From positions 276,001-340,000 of the forward strand of contig CAHIKZ030000057.1 in assembly GCA_903632075.3 (NCBI GenBank): a stretch of 64,000 nt of DNA, given 5' to 3'. The translations under genes and the position numbers were made by a program. The DNA is from Acanthosepion pharaonis (lineage: Eukaryota > Mollusca > Cephalopoda > Sepiida > Sepiidae). Positions 22,340 through 33,559 of the stretch are shown here, in pieces (the first letter of the stretch is position 1; every line of letters begins with the position of its first letter). Below the pieces are notes generated by a model. That model was given only the letters and a program-made list of their open reading frames with translations. It did not search any database and was not told where the DNA came from.

Positions 22340-22380
<41 letters not shown>
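22205..22380 (+). repeat. Dispersed repeat tail ending in (TA)n
   Basis: 'cttgaagatggaacagagct' to 'ttggaatcatatttttaaat' followed by TA. Shared with 17134-17241, 18328-18415 (inverted) and 9465-9522. Confidence 0.65.
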
Positions 22381-22382
<2 letters not shown>

Positions 22383-23390
22383 TGGCGTCCTAATAGAGCT
22401 ATGGTCGGGTAGGTGTAACGTAAGTCGTCTATATAGGCATGTAGTGGCATGAGCAGTGGAATTATTTATGAGTTTGATTTGATCAGGAACACAGTTATTT
22501 AAGGTCCTTTTGAACTCCTAAATGATGTTGTTCATGTTTTGGTTTTGCGAATGATTTCACTTTTAATGATAAAGTTAACTGTTTGAAATTTTTTGTAATA
22601 GATAATTTAATTTTCTTATTCATGTCAACTGGGGTTGTGTGTTGAGAGAATTCGTCTTTCTTATAGTTGACACGTATTTAGCTTTGTAGATGTTATTGTT
22701 TTTATCTGTATGTTTAGTATCGCTTTTAGTTACTTTAGAAAGGAATAGTCTAATCTGGTGGTCAATGAGATAGGTAAACCATTGTTAACTAGCCTTATTG
22801 ATTTCTAAGGAAAGGGACGAGTGTATGTATCCTCGTATGTTCTTTTTAGGATTTTTTATAACTACTATATTATATCTAAGTAGACATTTACTCTTAAAAT
22901 TAAGGTGGCAGGAATTTTTGCTAGTATTACTTTTTGCATAATGAAGTGGTGAATATGTTATTATAGAATTCGAGAACAATTAAGAAAAGAGAGTTTATTT
23001 TTAGAGTAAGGTAAAGTTAAGGACAGACTTGATTCGAATGTGGTTTTGAGATTATCTATTTCTTGTTTGTTTTTCGCTAAAATAAAAAAATATCTTCTGC
23101 ATAGCGAGTATATATTTTGGGTTTAGTGACTTGTTTAAATATCGGGTTTTCTACCTGGGGCAGTTTTTACTCTTGCCCATTTTCTAAATGCAGTTAAAAA
23201 TTTAAGGAAAGGTAAATATCGTCTTTGATAATGGCTGAAATTAGTCGAATATGTGGAAATTTTGGATAGTTTTTAAATACGTTTTTTGTTAAAAAAATTC
23301 TTGTATAAACACAATAAAATTAACACAATAAAATTAAATATAAATCTTAACCGCAGTACCTTGCCAGTCGTCTTCAACGAAACAAATGGG
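22381..23390 (-). pseudogene. Penelope-like element: reverse transcriptase C-terminal part and GIY-YIG remnant
   Basis: On the minus strand, 23085-23135 reads 'PKIYTRYAEDIFLF', the RT active-site strand of Penelope-like elements (usual form RYxDDIF) with the first catalytic Asp changed to Glu. It continues one frame over with 'NKQEIDNLKTTFES' and 'SKNKLSFLNC', the motif after the active site. Further on is 'RGYIHSSLSLEIN' (about 22800) and a linker, then 'LYRRLTLHLPDHSSIRT' (about 22385-22440), the end of the GIY-YIG domain. A stop sits where the GIY Tyr would be ('NNII*EF'). The right edge (23345-23380) holds an inverted terminal-repeat fragment. Dead copy, 3' end cut by a TA array. Confidence 0.75.
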
Positions 23391-23604
23391 ATTTAACTAA
23401 CCGTTATATTCGCTATTATTTGCCAATATTTAACGACACATATCAGGCAGGTCTTCATTAATCTTTACATGAAATTCCGCAGGGGTTGATGCGAAAAATC
23501 TTTGACGAACAAGTGAATTTGGTTTTCATGAAATAAATATTTCCCCGCCAAGTTCCTCAATCGTTTCTTTGTTTCTGACGGTATTTTCCTGCTTTTTATT
23601 ACTT
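23391..23604. other. Unassigned sequence
   Basis: Nothing supported. Confidence 0.4.
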
Positions 23605-23870
23605 TGCTCAGCTTTTGAAAGGCATCTTTTCCCTTCGGATTTCAGTGGCGCACATTCCGTCTCCTGTTAATATGCTTCCCAGATATCTAAATTGTTGCAA
23701 CGTTTTTATTTCGGTTATTTCCAATTTGTAATTTGCATGTTGACAGCTTATAAGACACGTTGTGTATATTTTTGCATTGTGCATTAGAAAGAATGTTTTT
23801 GTCTTCTGTGTAGATTTAATGCCACCATTTACGCCGAAGTTATGATCTTCCAACTAAAGATGTCAAATTC
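23605..23870 (-). pseudogene. LINE reverse transcriptase fragment, family 1
   Basis: Minus frame 23608-23853 holds 'LQQFRYLGSILTGDGMCATE' and 'IRREKM', the conserved 'YLGS-I/L-T-DG' stretch of non-LTR reverse transcriptases that follows the palm, preceded by 'NGGIKSTQKTKTF'. The same family is at 48344-48583, where the YLGS strand is damaged. Only this piece is present. Confidence 0.75.
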
Positions 23871-25105
23871 TAACATCTACACAGATTCATCTGGGAAGAG
23901 TTTTACCAAATGACTGAAAATATCACGTGGGAATCGGAAGGCCCATTTGAATAGAAAAAAATAATTCCAAATGCTAAACAAAATATTAAAAATAGGAACA
24001 ATTCTTTTGATTCTAAAACCAATGACTGCTGAACTGTTATGTAGTAGCAGAATTTATGCAAAAGCAATAATATTCTACAGGAGGATGGTGAGAATGTCAT
24101 CGTCTGAATATTTATGAAATGAGAAAGACAATACAGAACTTAAATACATACTTTAAATCAGAAAGACCCCATTAAATTTCTAAGGTATAATGGGGGAATA
24201 AGTCTTGAAAAAGTTGGGGCTCACAGGATATATCGAAGGCTAATGGAACAAAATAACGCTTAATCTGCCTAAATAGCTAGTTTTTGTGATGTCAACGAAG
24301 ACTCGTTGCCACTTTTGTAATGTCAACGAATACTCGTTGTCACTTTCGAAATGCTCGTTGTAGTAGAGACTTTGTAATCGCAAATACAAACAGTAGTAAC
24401 GCCGTTGAACAATACTTGTGTCAGACGCCTTCGAATATCACACGCACTAATAGTACTTGCTCGATAATACTCACTCGAATAGTAACCACCGTATTGCTCC
24501 GAATAACTATAGAAAAGAGAATAGGGAATAGCGGTTCTTCTAGTAATAGAGGATAGAATAGAAACAGAGATCGTCAGGTCGTCAGCTACTTCCTACATAT
24601 ATGCGTTTCCTCTATGGTCACATGATCCACTTAATTCAATAATGGAATCGCCGGTGTTTGCTCCCTAGCTATGTTCAAACTCACGTTTCGGCAGTGACAT
24701 TTTATTCCTATATAACAATAGTGTACATGGATGTTAAAACAGGGAATTACAAAGAGCTAGGAAGGAGGTGGTTTGTGGAGAGACATAGTATTTCAAGTCC
24801 CGAGGTCATACGGCACATCTACACAATATATGAACTTGTCTTGGACTAAATACAATGACGTTTGTAATTAAAAATTAGTAAGAGAAATTATTCAGTGCAC
24901 TTAAATATCATGTTTAGGGAGGCAAAATTATAAATCTTGAAATCTCAAAACGCTAACCAATTCTTCGATTCTTTTCTTTAAAGAAGAAATAGCTTTTAAT
25001 ATTATTAGAATTCAGACTCCATCAGGATTTTTCGTTTTAACTCGATTTTCCAAATTGGAAATTGCCGTTGTCTAGACGATGAAGGGTTATATTGATCCAT
25101 GAAAG
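23871..25105. other. Unassigned, with a short tandem repeat
   Basis: 24282-24360 contains two and a half copies of a roughly 31-base unit around 'tgtcaacgaagactcgttgcc'. 24340-24660 is less AT-rich than its neighbours and holds frame 24320-24556 (Thr/Asn/Ser-rich), which I do not recognise. No splice or domain evidence. Confidence 0.35.
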
Positions 25106-25213
25106 TTGATTGGTATGATTTTATTTGTTTTAAACTTTTATAGACAATTGATTCTATCATCTATTCTATTTACATCACTGAGATATGATTTACAGACGCA
25201 AAACCACACAAAC

Positions 25214-25224
25214 ACATATATATG

Positions 25225-25307
<83 letters not shown>
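25214..25307. repeat. (TA)n microsatellite
   Basis: About 94 bases of pure TA, abutting the left end of a Tc1 copy. Confidence 0.95.
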
Positions 25308-25311
<4 letters not shown>

Positions 25312-25397
25312 TTGGGGGACGAATAGTCGAACACATACACTTTTTTTTTAATTTATTTTTTGAAAATAATGAATAAATATACTTTTCATACCAGTAA

Positions 25398-25992
25398 TGT
25401 TATGGTCCGGTTCCTTGTACCACGGTGATAGTCCAAGGTAGAACCAATAAAGAAGAACTCGAAGGCGGATATGGAATAACACAGATATATTACAAACAGG
25501 AATATATACAGAGAAGTAGAAAGTGTTAGTACGAACAATCAGGTTTAGTAGTAATTGTCTGAACGTGACTCAGTTTCGGACTGCCTCTGACTCGACTGAC
25601 TGACTCGCTCGCTCTGACTGACTGACGAACTACTGATGGACCTCACTCAAGACTTCAGACTGAACAGTATTTAGTCACCCCCCCACCACGAATGCATAAT
25701 GTGGCACAAGGCCGAGTTAATGAGGGATCTCCGAACCCGTGGTCTCGGCCAAAAATATGCCCTTTGAACCCGTATAAACGAGTTCAGGGTCGGTTTACCT
25801 CCCCGAAAGAGACTCCGCCATTCGGCGTAGACTCGTTCGGGTTCCTCCCCGCCCGAAGGTAGAGAGTTAAACCGATCAGCCGGTCAGCCGGTCGCCCGAC
25901 TTCAGACTGAACTCTCTGCTTCCTCTCGAGGTGCAGTGTTTATTACGTATGGAATAGTCCATCATGTTATGATGGGTTAGGGTCCCATAACA
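25398..25992 (+). mobile_element. Solo LTR, 595 bp, with 5-bp target duplication
   Basis: The element begins TGTTATGG and ends CCATAACA, perfectly inverted ends. AGTAA stands on both sides (25393-25397 and 25993-25997). GC-rich compared with its surroundings. Flanks rejoin into a Tc1 copy, so it inserted there and lost its internal part by LTR-LTR recombination. Related LTR sequence is at 47060-47600 (opposite strand) and 59385-59640. Confidence 0.88.
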
Positions 25993-26576
25993 AGTAACTA
26001 CACAGATGCATAATAATTGGATATGCACAAGAACAGAAAAAAGAAATTTGATTTAATAGAAATTCGCAGAAAGGACTTGTTGTTAAGTTCTGGAAATAAT
26101 GTAAAAGTTATAGGAAAACTTAAGACAGCCTGAATAGTCCCTTTTCTACCATTATTTTATTCCCTGCAATGTATAAAAACGTTGAAAAAGTGTTGAAAAC
26201 CAAAGAAAAACAGGTGCTCGACGGATGAATTCTTCAAAATCCTCGAGGAAATTAATGCGTCAAATTAAACAAAATCCAATGGTTACTCATCAAGAGTTTC
26301 AGGATGATTTGCTTTCTTCAGGAAACTGTGTCACTAAACAGACAATAAATAATGAAATTCATAGGAACAATCTAAAATCATGTTCCTCTTGAAAAACTCC
26401 ACTGCTATTGAAAAAACAGAGATGCTAGGTTGAAATTCGTTCGGGAACATATGTATAAGAAAAAATCGTATTGGGAAAGAATATTGTGGATAGACGGGAA
26501 ACAAATTGAGTTATGACGGTAAAATGAGTACAGCAGCATATAAAAATATTTTGGAAGCAATTTGAAAATTTCCGAA

Positions 26577-26680
26577 ATTGAGAATGACAAACGCAGGAAT
26601 GAAATATAGCAAATAAATGTATTGACGTAATAATACAATTGGTAATACGGCTTTAGTAGATCCAGAAATGCGGTTAGTAG

Positions 26681-26738
<58 letters not shown>

Positions 26739-26884
26739 GGGAAATTCAGTATATAAGTATGACCTATTGAGTCTACGTGCTCGCAACTGTGATTCCTGGA
26801 TCAAAGCGGTTACCTCACACTCTCACTCTCTCACTGTCATACATTCGGCTATATTTCATTCCTGCGTTTGTCATTCTTTTGAGA
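26577..26884. repeat. Inverted repeat around a (TA)n array
   Basis: 'gaatgacaaacgcaggaatg' at 26581 is mirrored by 'cattcctgcgtttgtcattc' at 26857, about 30 bases per arm. The TA array 26688-26733 lies between. Confidence 0.8.
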
Positions 26885-27612
26885 CCGGATTTCATCACGG
26901 AATCCACAACCCATTCAAACAAAGAAAACATTTACAACAGCGAAATTTGCTAGTAGCAGCATCATAGTTTGGGGATGTTTTTTCTGTAAAAGGTACTGTC
27001 AACATATTTGTAATAGACGGTAAAATGAGTACAGCAGCATATCAAAATATTTTGGAAGCAATTTGAATGATTTCGGTTGAAAATTTTGAACTTACTTCTG
27101 ATGGGTATTCCAACAAAAAAATGTTCCTAAGGATACTGAAAAATCTACAAAGAAATGCGTTGCTGAAAATAATGTAAATATCCTGAAATTCCCAATCAAA
27201 GTCAATCACCAGATCGAGAATCTGTGGCGTTATTTGAAAATTCAAACCAAATCGAGAGCAGCAAAAAGCTTCCCGAATCTGAAGAATATATGCAAAGAAT
27301 AATGGAACTAAATACCAACTAAAATTTGCAAATCATTAATTGTGAACTACAAGAAGAGGTTGGTTACTTTAGAAATGATCAATGTCTATTCAACAAAGTA
27401 TTAAGCGAAGACAATGTATTCATTTTTGTATTGTACGAATTCTTTTTTCACCTATTAAAATGGGATTTATTTCTATTAAAACAATTTTTCTATTTTTTCT
27501 GAATATTTGGTTATTATTCATCTGTGTACAGTCAATTATATGAAAAAGTATGTTTATTCATTAGTTGGAAATACAATAAATTTAAAATTTGTATGCGTAC
27601 AAACATTTCTTT

Positions 27613-27615
27613 CCC

Positions 27616-27675
<60 letters not shown>
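27613..27675. repeat. (CT)n(TA)n microsatellite
   Basis: CT run, then TA, at the right end of Tc1 copy B. Confidence 0.95.
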
Positions 27676-27678
<3 letters not shown>

Positions 27679-27694
27679 AAATACTTTTTTAGTG

Positions 27695-28090
27695 CTGTGC
27701 AATCTATTCAAAGATGAAGGAAAGACTTAAAACAAAAGAAATGTGGTTCTATACAACGATTCTGAGAATACCATGGATCGAACATGTGAGCAATGGAGAA
27801 GTTTTGGAAAAAAATGGAAATAAAAAGGAAACAAATAATTAGCATCAAGAAGGAACAGTTGAAATTTCTGGAGCACGTAATGAGGAAGGAGGGCTTGGAA
27901 AACTGGATACTCACAGGGCAGATTGAAGGAAAGCGGGACAGAGGAGAGCAGCGCGTGACATCGTTGATGACCTTGAATATATAGTATAACAGGTTTTGGA
28001 AAAAATAACAAAAAGACGAAACTTATTAAGAACTACAAGGGTCCTGACGATGTGGAGGGCCATGATCACTTAAGTCTTGAAGAGAAACGG
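27695..28090 (+). pseudogene. LINE 3' end, family 1
   Basis: Plus frames give 'EMWFYTTILRIPWIEHVSN' and 'LKFLEHVMRKEGLENWILTG', then 'QIEGKRDRGEQRVTSL': the C-terminal tail of a non-LTR retrotransposon RT family. The same block appears at 47938-48180 (minus) and 63710-63900 (plus). The frame stops at about 27985 and decays after. Confidence 0.8.
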
Positions 28091-28362
28091 TACACAGAAA
28101 AAGAAAGATTAGTTTTTCTGTAAGTTTATGAAGTGGAAAGCATCATATATTTCTTTATATAGAACAGAAAGGACCAATTTTGCAAGTTAATAATGGAGTC
28201 TGTCTACTTGGATGTTTTTTTTTACGGAAGACAGACTTACAGATATTTTTTATTAATATTTCATACATAAAGACATATTCACATGAGCGCGCACGCAGGC
28301 ACACACATGCAAACACAGACTGACACACGTATCCAACACTTGTTCGTATATATTTTTTAATG

Positions 28363-28403
<41 letters not shown>

Positions 28404-28764
28404 TGTGTGTGTGTGTGTGTTCGATGGGCATCTATTTGCCTATAATATATATCTTATAATATACACTTGGCTTGTGAATGCACGAAATATACGTACACAC
28501 ACATATATAATACAAATTTATGTAGATTGAAAGTGCCAAATAGTTTTTTTAGAACAAAAATCGATTTAAAATAAATTGTCATTCTTTTCTAGTGAACTTG
28601 TTTACAAAGTTATTGAACATTTGTATCCCCCCTCCACGAACACAATAGCCGGAAACTGAGTATGATTGTCTAATAAAGCGGATTGTCAATCCCTTCTGCA
28701 GACGCCTGCTTCGGCACATTCGTTTTTGTGCAACATCCACAGAGCCGACCTGTGGTTTATCAGG
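28091..28764. other. Unassigned, with TA/TG array
   Basis: (TA)n(TG)n at 28366-28420. 28585-28650 ('acaaagttattgaacatttg' onward) is weakly similar to 29060-29120, so an old dispersed repeat is likely. No gene. Confidence 0.4.
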
Positions 28765-28834
28765 CAAGGACCTATATTTTTATGTTCAAAACACATTCGC
28801 ATGTGTTTTTGAACATAAAAAATATAGGTCCTTG
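28765..28834. repeat. Short near-perfect hairpin, 70 bases
   Basis: 'caaggacctatattttt...' (28765-28796) pairs with '...aaaaatataggtccttg' (28801-28834) around a four-base loop 'tcgc'. Only two single-base bulges by my count. Size resembles a precursor microRNA hairpin, but the near-perfect pairing and tiny loop fit a fold-back repeat core better. Confidence 0.8.
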
Positions 28835-28984
28835 CTAGATTAGATAATGGTTATATTTATTCTTTATACGTTTATATTTGATTTGTAACCTGTAGTCGAT
28901 ATTAATTTTGTCAAATTTTTTCTCAATTACACAGCGGCACTTTCAGTAAATATCCTTCCATTTTAGTTTCTGCACCATCTCTCT

Positions 28985-28988
28985 CTCC

Positions 28989-29048
<60 letters not shown>
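28985..29048. repeat. (TA)n microsatellite
   Basis: About 60 bases of TA. Confidence 0.95.
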
Positions 29049-29052
<4 letters not shown>

Positions 29053-30096
29053 TAAAGTGGCAAAGTTATTCAACATTGTATTTCGCTTCTTATGGGTTTA
29101 TAGACAATCCCTGTGTGAGAAAAAAAACTGTTTTGGAATTTGGGGATAAGTTAATAAAAGTCCTTCGCAGATGCTCTAACCAGAAGGTGTGTTTCTTATT
29201 TACTTATCGTATTGAAGCCGTTAACGGCTGCTGGATTTAAATTTTATCCCACAACGTGTAGATCGCTAATTTTATTCTAAAATATGTCGGAGCTCGGCCT
29301 TCTATAACGGAAATTAAGATTCTTGGTCCACTGATTATCTAGCGGTCTTCACAGTTTGAAGAGGTTTATTTCCTGTGTCGGTAATGTGCATGCACTTGAT
29401 AGATTTCAGAGCAGACACTATTGTGGTCGTATGGATATTTTTTCGAACAGGATATAATTTAATAATAGTACCGTGTTGTATGCAATTTGCAACATGCTTC
29501 CCTGGAGAGAAAGACGTACTCGAAAGGGAAACGAGACACGTCATCATGCCACTGAATAATGAAAGAAAAGTCCGTGTTGTGTCGTTTCATTTTATAGTTT
29601 ATACAACGTCATCTAGTTTGCGTTAGGAGAATACCCTTGTTTTCAGTATGCAATCTATACATAACTTTAATAACTGGTTTTAAAAATTTTCACAGCGTGA
29701 AAAGACTAAGTATATCGCATAATTTGTGACGATATAAAAACAAAAAGAAGATAAGGATACTGGTGAATATAACACGTGTAATAATAATGATGGTATATAT
29801 TAGTGTCCTGGGTATGACGATAAACTACATTCGGTAGCAAGAATTCCGATTGGGAGATTGGAGGTTTTCAGGAGCGGGGAACTACGTCTTCATTACTGTT
29901 CTTTCCAAGGGAACAATGACCCACGGGGAGCAACTGTTAGAGGTGCAAGCTTTGAGCAAATAGTGAAACTGCACCTATAATTAACAGTAAATTTTATACT
30001 AAGATTACCAACAACATATTTTTTATGGCAAAACGACAATTTAACAATATAACACGAAAAAGTAAAACATTGCATTTTTCTAATTAAAAGCAATAG
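29049..30096. other. Unassigned sequence
   Basis: Frame 29375-29626 on plus has 83 codons, no motif. Nothing further supported. Confidence 0.4.
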
Positions 30097-30424
30097 CTGT
30101 CCATAAAGTTCATGTGCACTTTGAAAAATTATAACTTTATTTGTATTTGCGATAGAAATAATTTGTAAAACGGATTAGAAAGAAGTAAATTTATATTTTG
30201 TAAGGTTTGATTGAAATTTTATTTAAGTTTCCACATGTCTTCCATCATTAGCAATACAAATGGTAATACAATTTTGCAGTTCACGGAAAATATTTGCCAA
30301 CTGATTTACAGTAATGCCCGAAATCACATTATTTAATTTAGCTATACTTAAAACTAGGTACATTAAACTTTATAACATTTTTTACAGATTATTGTAGTGC
30401 ACACGAACTTTATGGACACCCTGT
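30097..30424 (-). mobile_element. MITE derived from a mariner-type transposon
   Basis: Ends 'ctgtccataaagttcatgtg' and 'cacacgaactttatggacac' are inverted complements of about 23 bases. Between them the minus strand encodes 'GISVNQLANIFRELQNCITI' and 'IANDGRHVET', which resembles the C-terminal end of mariner-family transposases. So it is an internal deletion product that keeps the last part of the gene. A second partial copy is at 44470-44607. Confidence 0.72.
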
Positions 30425-32286
30425 ATTTTTTAAATTGCCAGCATTGCATTTCTTTTGAAATTGTCAAACAAATCATTGTATGATCTACAAAGTATATATC
30501 TAAAACACACACACGTTTGCTCTGAAAGTATAAAATTATGTAATAATTTAGTTGAATTCATAACATTGCCTGCAAAATATTTAGATTTTAGCATTAAATA
30601 ACTGTTGTGGTAAACCCTCTTACAGTAGAATGAACTCTTCCTTCTCTCATAAATACAAACTGCATGAGTCGGACGAGAGCGCAGAGTGTGAAGTGATGTG
30701 GAGTAGTAGATGCAGTGCTAATCTACTTATTACTAACACTATTGTTTTGTTTATATCTTCAATATACTTTTTCAACCTACCTTCGTCTTTTGTGTCTTTC
30801 TTTCTGGTCCCTAAACAGGCCACAACAATAACCCATAAAGGTGTTGATATGACGCTACACAAAAACAACCAAATCAACCGGTTATTAGAATTTCAAAGAA
30901 TGACAAGCACTAAGATCACATCCTCTGGAAATTAGTGACAAAATAAATGATGAGAACCATTGCGATTATTAGAGATTTATTAATGACAATGATCTGTCTT
31001 GTGATCTCAAGCAAAGATAGAATTCAGTGAAAGCAGCAGCTACAGCGGTTTGGTAATATTGAAAACAAGACATCACCCGTCTGAAGAATTTTGATGAAAA
31101 ATGGCAAGGAATTATATCAGATTTTCTTACTAGGCTGGACAATGACTTGTTCGATATACAGCGATATAAAAGGATTATAACGAATATTGGTTTGCGTGAA
31201 AAGAGTAAGAATATTTGATTTTCTTTTCTTCAAGTTCTTTCAAAAGGAAAATTATTAATATCACAGCGAGACTTCTTATCTGATAAGAGATAAAAAAAAA
31301 ATAAAAGTTCAAAATGTAAATAAAAACCCTCATAGAATTGGAAAGAAAATATAAAACAAAAGAAGAATCGTCGAAGAGAAGAAGAATTGCACGAAGAATA
31401 AGTTCATAACATCCCTCACTATATATGGAAGCAATAAACCATTCACAAGTCATCAAACGGTGTATCCTCAACTTTCAGACGCGTGCATATATACTGATTC
31501 AGGAACTTATTACAAGTAAAGGATAAAACAAAAACTGAAAATTGGTTAAATATGACAAAAAGAAAACGGAAAGAAAAGATAATAGCTGGAGTTAATATTT
31601 ACATCGTCTCAGATTTTCAGCTCTGATGGGCCCCGTTGAAAACCGGCTGTAAACACGATGGAGTCGATTTTTATCTGGCCCGGAGTTACTCCAATTTTTA
31701 TTTTAGATTTTCTTTTAGTTAATGAAAGGAGGAATCAGTGATTTTACGAATGAGTGATCTCTCATGAAGACACAGAAACGCAAAATGTATGTTGCATTTT
31801 TTTTTCTTTTCCTCAAACTTCAGTCAAAAGAATTCTGTAGTCGACCGCATTATTTGTACGTTTTGAATTTCGTATCGATTGCACACATTTCTCAAATGTT
31901 TCCCGGTAACGTTCAAGATACTATCTGTAATTCAAAGAAGGGGACTATTTTCTGTGAGGAAGTTTACCGTGAAGTATCGGCCGATCAATTCTACGGTTTT
32001 CGTTATGTGTTAACTCTTTAAATATTCGTTTTTCTTTTTTGAGCCATGAATACTTCTCATTCGATGATGTTTCAGAAGGTTTTTTTTTGTTTTTATTTTT
32101 TATTTTTGTTAATTTTATTTAGCTGTAATTTTACGGTCGATAAATTCTACAGCATCCTGGATGAAAATAACTTCTAGTATTTAAGAAGCGCCAATATTTA
32201 TACCAGAATTATATATGTAACCGAAATATTTCATTTGGTGCGATCGATCCATTCTCTAACCGTCTTTACTTTTAAAATATGTATAT
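30425..32286. other. Unassigned sequence
   Basis: Frames 30630-30935 (101 codons) and 31764-32021 (85 codons) on plus have hydrophobic N-terminal stretches but no recognisable domain and no splice support. They are close to the length expected by chance here. Confidence 0.35.
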
Positions 32287-32902
32287 TGTTATATACCGTG
32301 GCTGTGAACACTAATGGGTATATCCCGATCCTCATAAATACGCTGGACTCTACTGTGAGTGGAGGTAATATGCAGTCTAAGTTTGAGGGTTGAACGGGGC
32401 CCTTACACTACGCCAGTTATGTTTAGTTTGTTTTGTGTTGATATTTTGATTTCATTCACTCCCTTCTCATTCTTCATAATTAAATTTTTATATATAATAA
32501 TTTATTATCATTAAATTTTTTAGGCATGGGGCGCCTTTTGTAGGTTTCCCTTGGGGAGATGCGGATTTATGGTGGATGGAGGATTGATTGGTGACGGACG
32601 AGTTTTTATGATGAATGCGCAAATTGTAATGAGTGAATTGGCCGTGAATGGGATTAGCTAGGTATAAATAGTTAGTGATGACCAGCCTCAACCCCTTCCG
32701 CTTTTCGGCCTCGTGCCATAATTGTGTATTTTAGCACAATAAATATCAATATGCCGTCTAAGTAGTCCACCACTATCTGTGGTTTACCTACTTCAAGCCG
32801 CTGGCGAGTATTGTATTTTGTTGATGATATAAACATTATTATTTCATTTCCAACCTGCGTTTTGGTTCTTCCTCATTCAGTAAACCTTTCTAGGTTACAA
32901 CA
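32287..32902 (+). mobile_element. Solo LTR, 616 bp, with TATA box and poly(A) signal
   Basis: Starts TGTTATATAC and ends GGTTACAACA (imperfect inverted ends). TATAT flanks both sides (32282-32286, 32903-32907). Inside are a TATA box 'ggtataaatag' (32661) and a poly(A) signal 'aataaa' (32738). This arrangement of promoter then poly(A) signal is that of an LTR read on plus. The TATAT repeat is weaker evidence because TA is common here. Confidence 0.62.
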
Positions 32903-33059
32903 TATATAGACTTACGCATAGTATTTATATATACAATGTAAATTAATCTTTTTGTTGACACTAGGTTTCGGTCGGTCCTTTCTCCAATCTGCATCATGTT
33001 TCAATCTGTCGATTAGTTAAGTGTTATACACATGATACACGCAGGAGCGAACTGTTTTC

Positions 33060-33240
33060 GATTTCTGACTAACGTGATTCACCAAAAGTTGCGTCATGGT
33101 GCTCTTATTTCTCACAGACGGGGCCCAACTGACCCTACTATAGTGTACAGTCGTTAAACTCATAAACAGCGCATATGATCTAAATTAAAAATCTAAAATG
33201 GCGACAATTTATCAATGGCACCCTGTGCGATCATATGGAT
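33060..33240 (-). repeat. 5' end fragment of mariner-like element
   Basis: 'catggtgctcttatttctca' and 'aaaatggcgacaatttat' match 54999-55130. Minus-strand element start with terminal region only. Confidence 0.6.
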
Positions 33241-33289
33241 CTTGTTAATTGTAATTCACTTATATGCTCTATCATAAAAAATTATATTG

Positions 33290-33475
33290 ATCTCTCTTTT
33301 GTGGATCAGTTTTAATATTTTATATTAATAGGACCTACTTGGATCACTTACCCACATATTTTTTTTAAATACACACACACGCACGCAGACACACACACAC
33401 ACACACACACGCACACACACACACACACACGCACGCAGACAGACACACACACACACATATATATATATATTATAG
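33290..33475. repeat. Dispersed word plus (CA)n(TA)n array
   Basis: 33300-33345 ('agttttaatattttatatta' and 'cctacttggat') repeats 18556-18590. 33370-33472 is CA with CGCA interruptions, then TA. Confidence 0.85.
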
Positions 33476-33559
33476 CGTTTTAGTGGACTCAGCAGTTTTC
33501 AATCTGATTGTTTGTATCATCTTCAAGAAACGAGAGCAATATCTAAAAAGTCAACCAAT

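Larger units (their letters stand above)
25311..27612 (+). mobile_element. Tc1-like DNA transposon, copy B, interrupted and rearranged
   Basis: The left end ('cagttgggggacgaatagtc') and right end ('gtatgcgtacaaacatttct') match the ends of copy A at 7445-8889. 25998-26080 aligns with 7518-7600. Plus-strand relics include an N-terminal GRPR-like region (26190-26300) and later parts around 26400-27330. Three later events broke it: a solo LTR at 25398-25992, a (TA)n array at 26688-26733 inside a short inverted repeat, and duplication of a roughly 54-base block (26513-26567 and 27016-27067). No continuous transposase remains. Confidence 0.75.

Noticed and set aside
24320..24556. Thr/Asn/Ser-rich open frame as a gene
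   Set aside because: It overlaps a short tandem repeat, has no domain and no upstream or downstream signals.
25106..25376. Open frames made of alternating Ile-Tyr
   Set aside because: They read through pure (TA)n. The same holds for frames over the arrays at 20.4, 21.1, 26.7, 38.3, 42.9, 51.8, 53.8, 54.3 and 55.2 kb.
31764..32021. Possible secreted protein with a hydrophobic N-terminus
   Set aside because: The hydrophobic part comes from a T-run, and no family, donor site or Cys pattern supports a gene.
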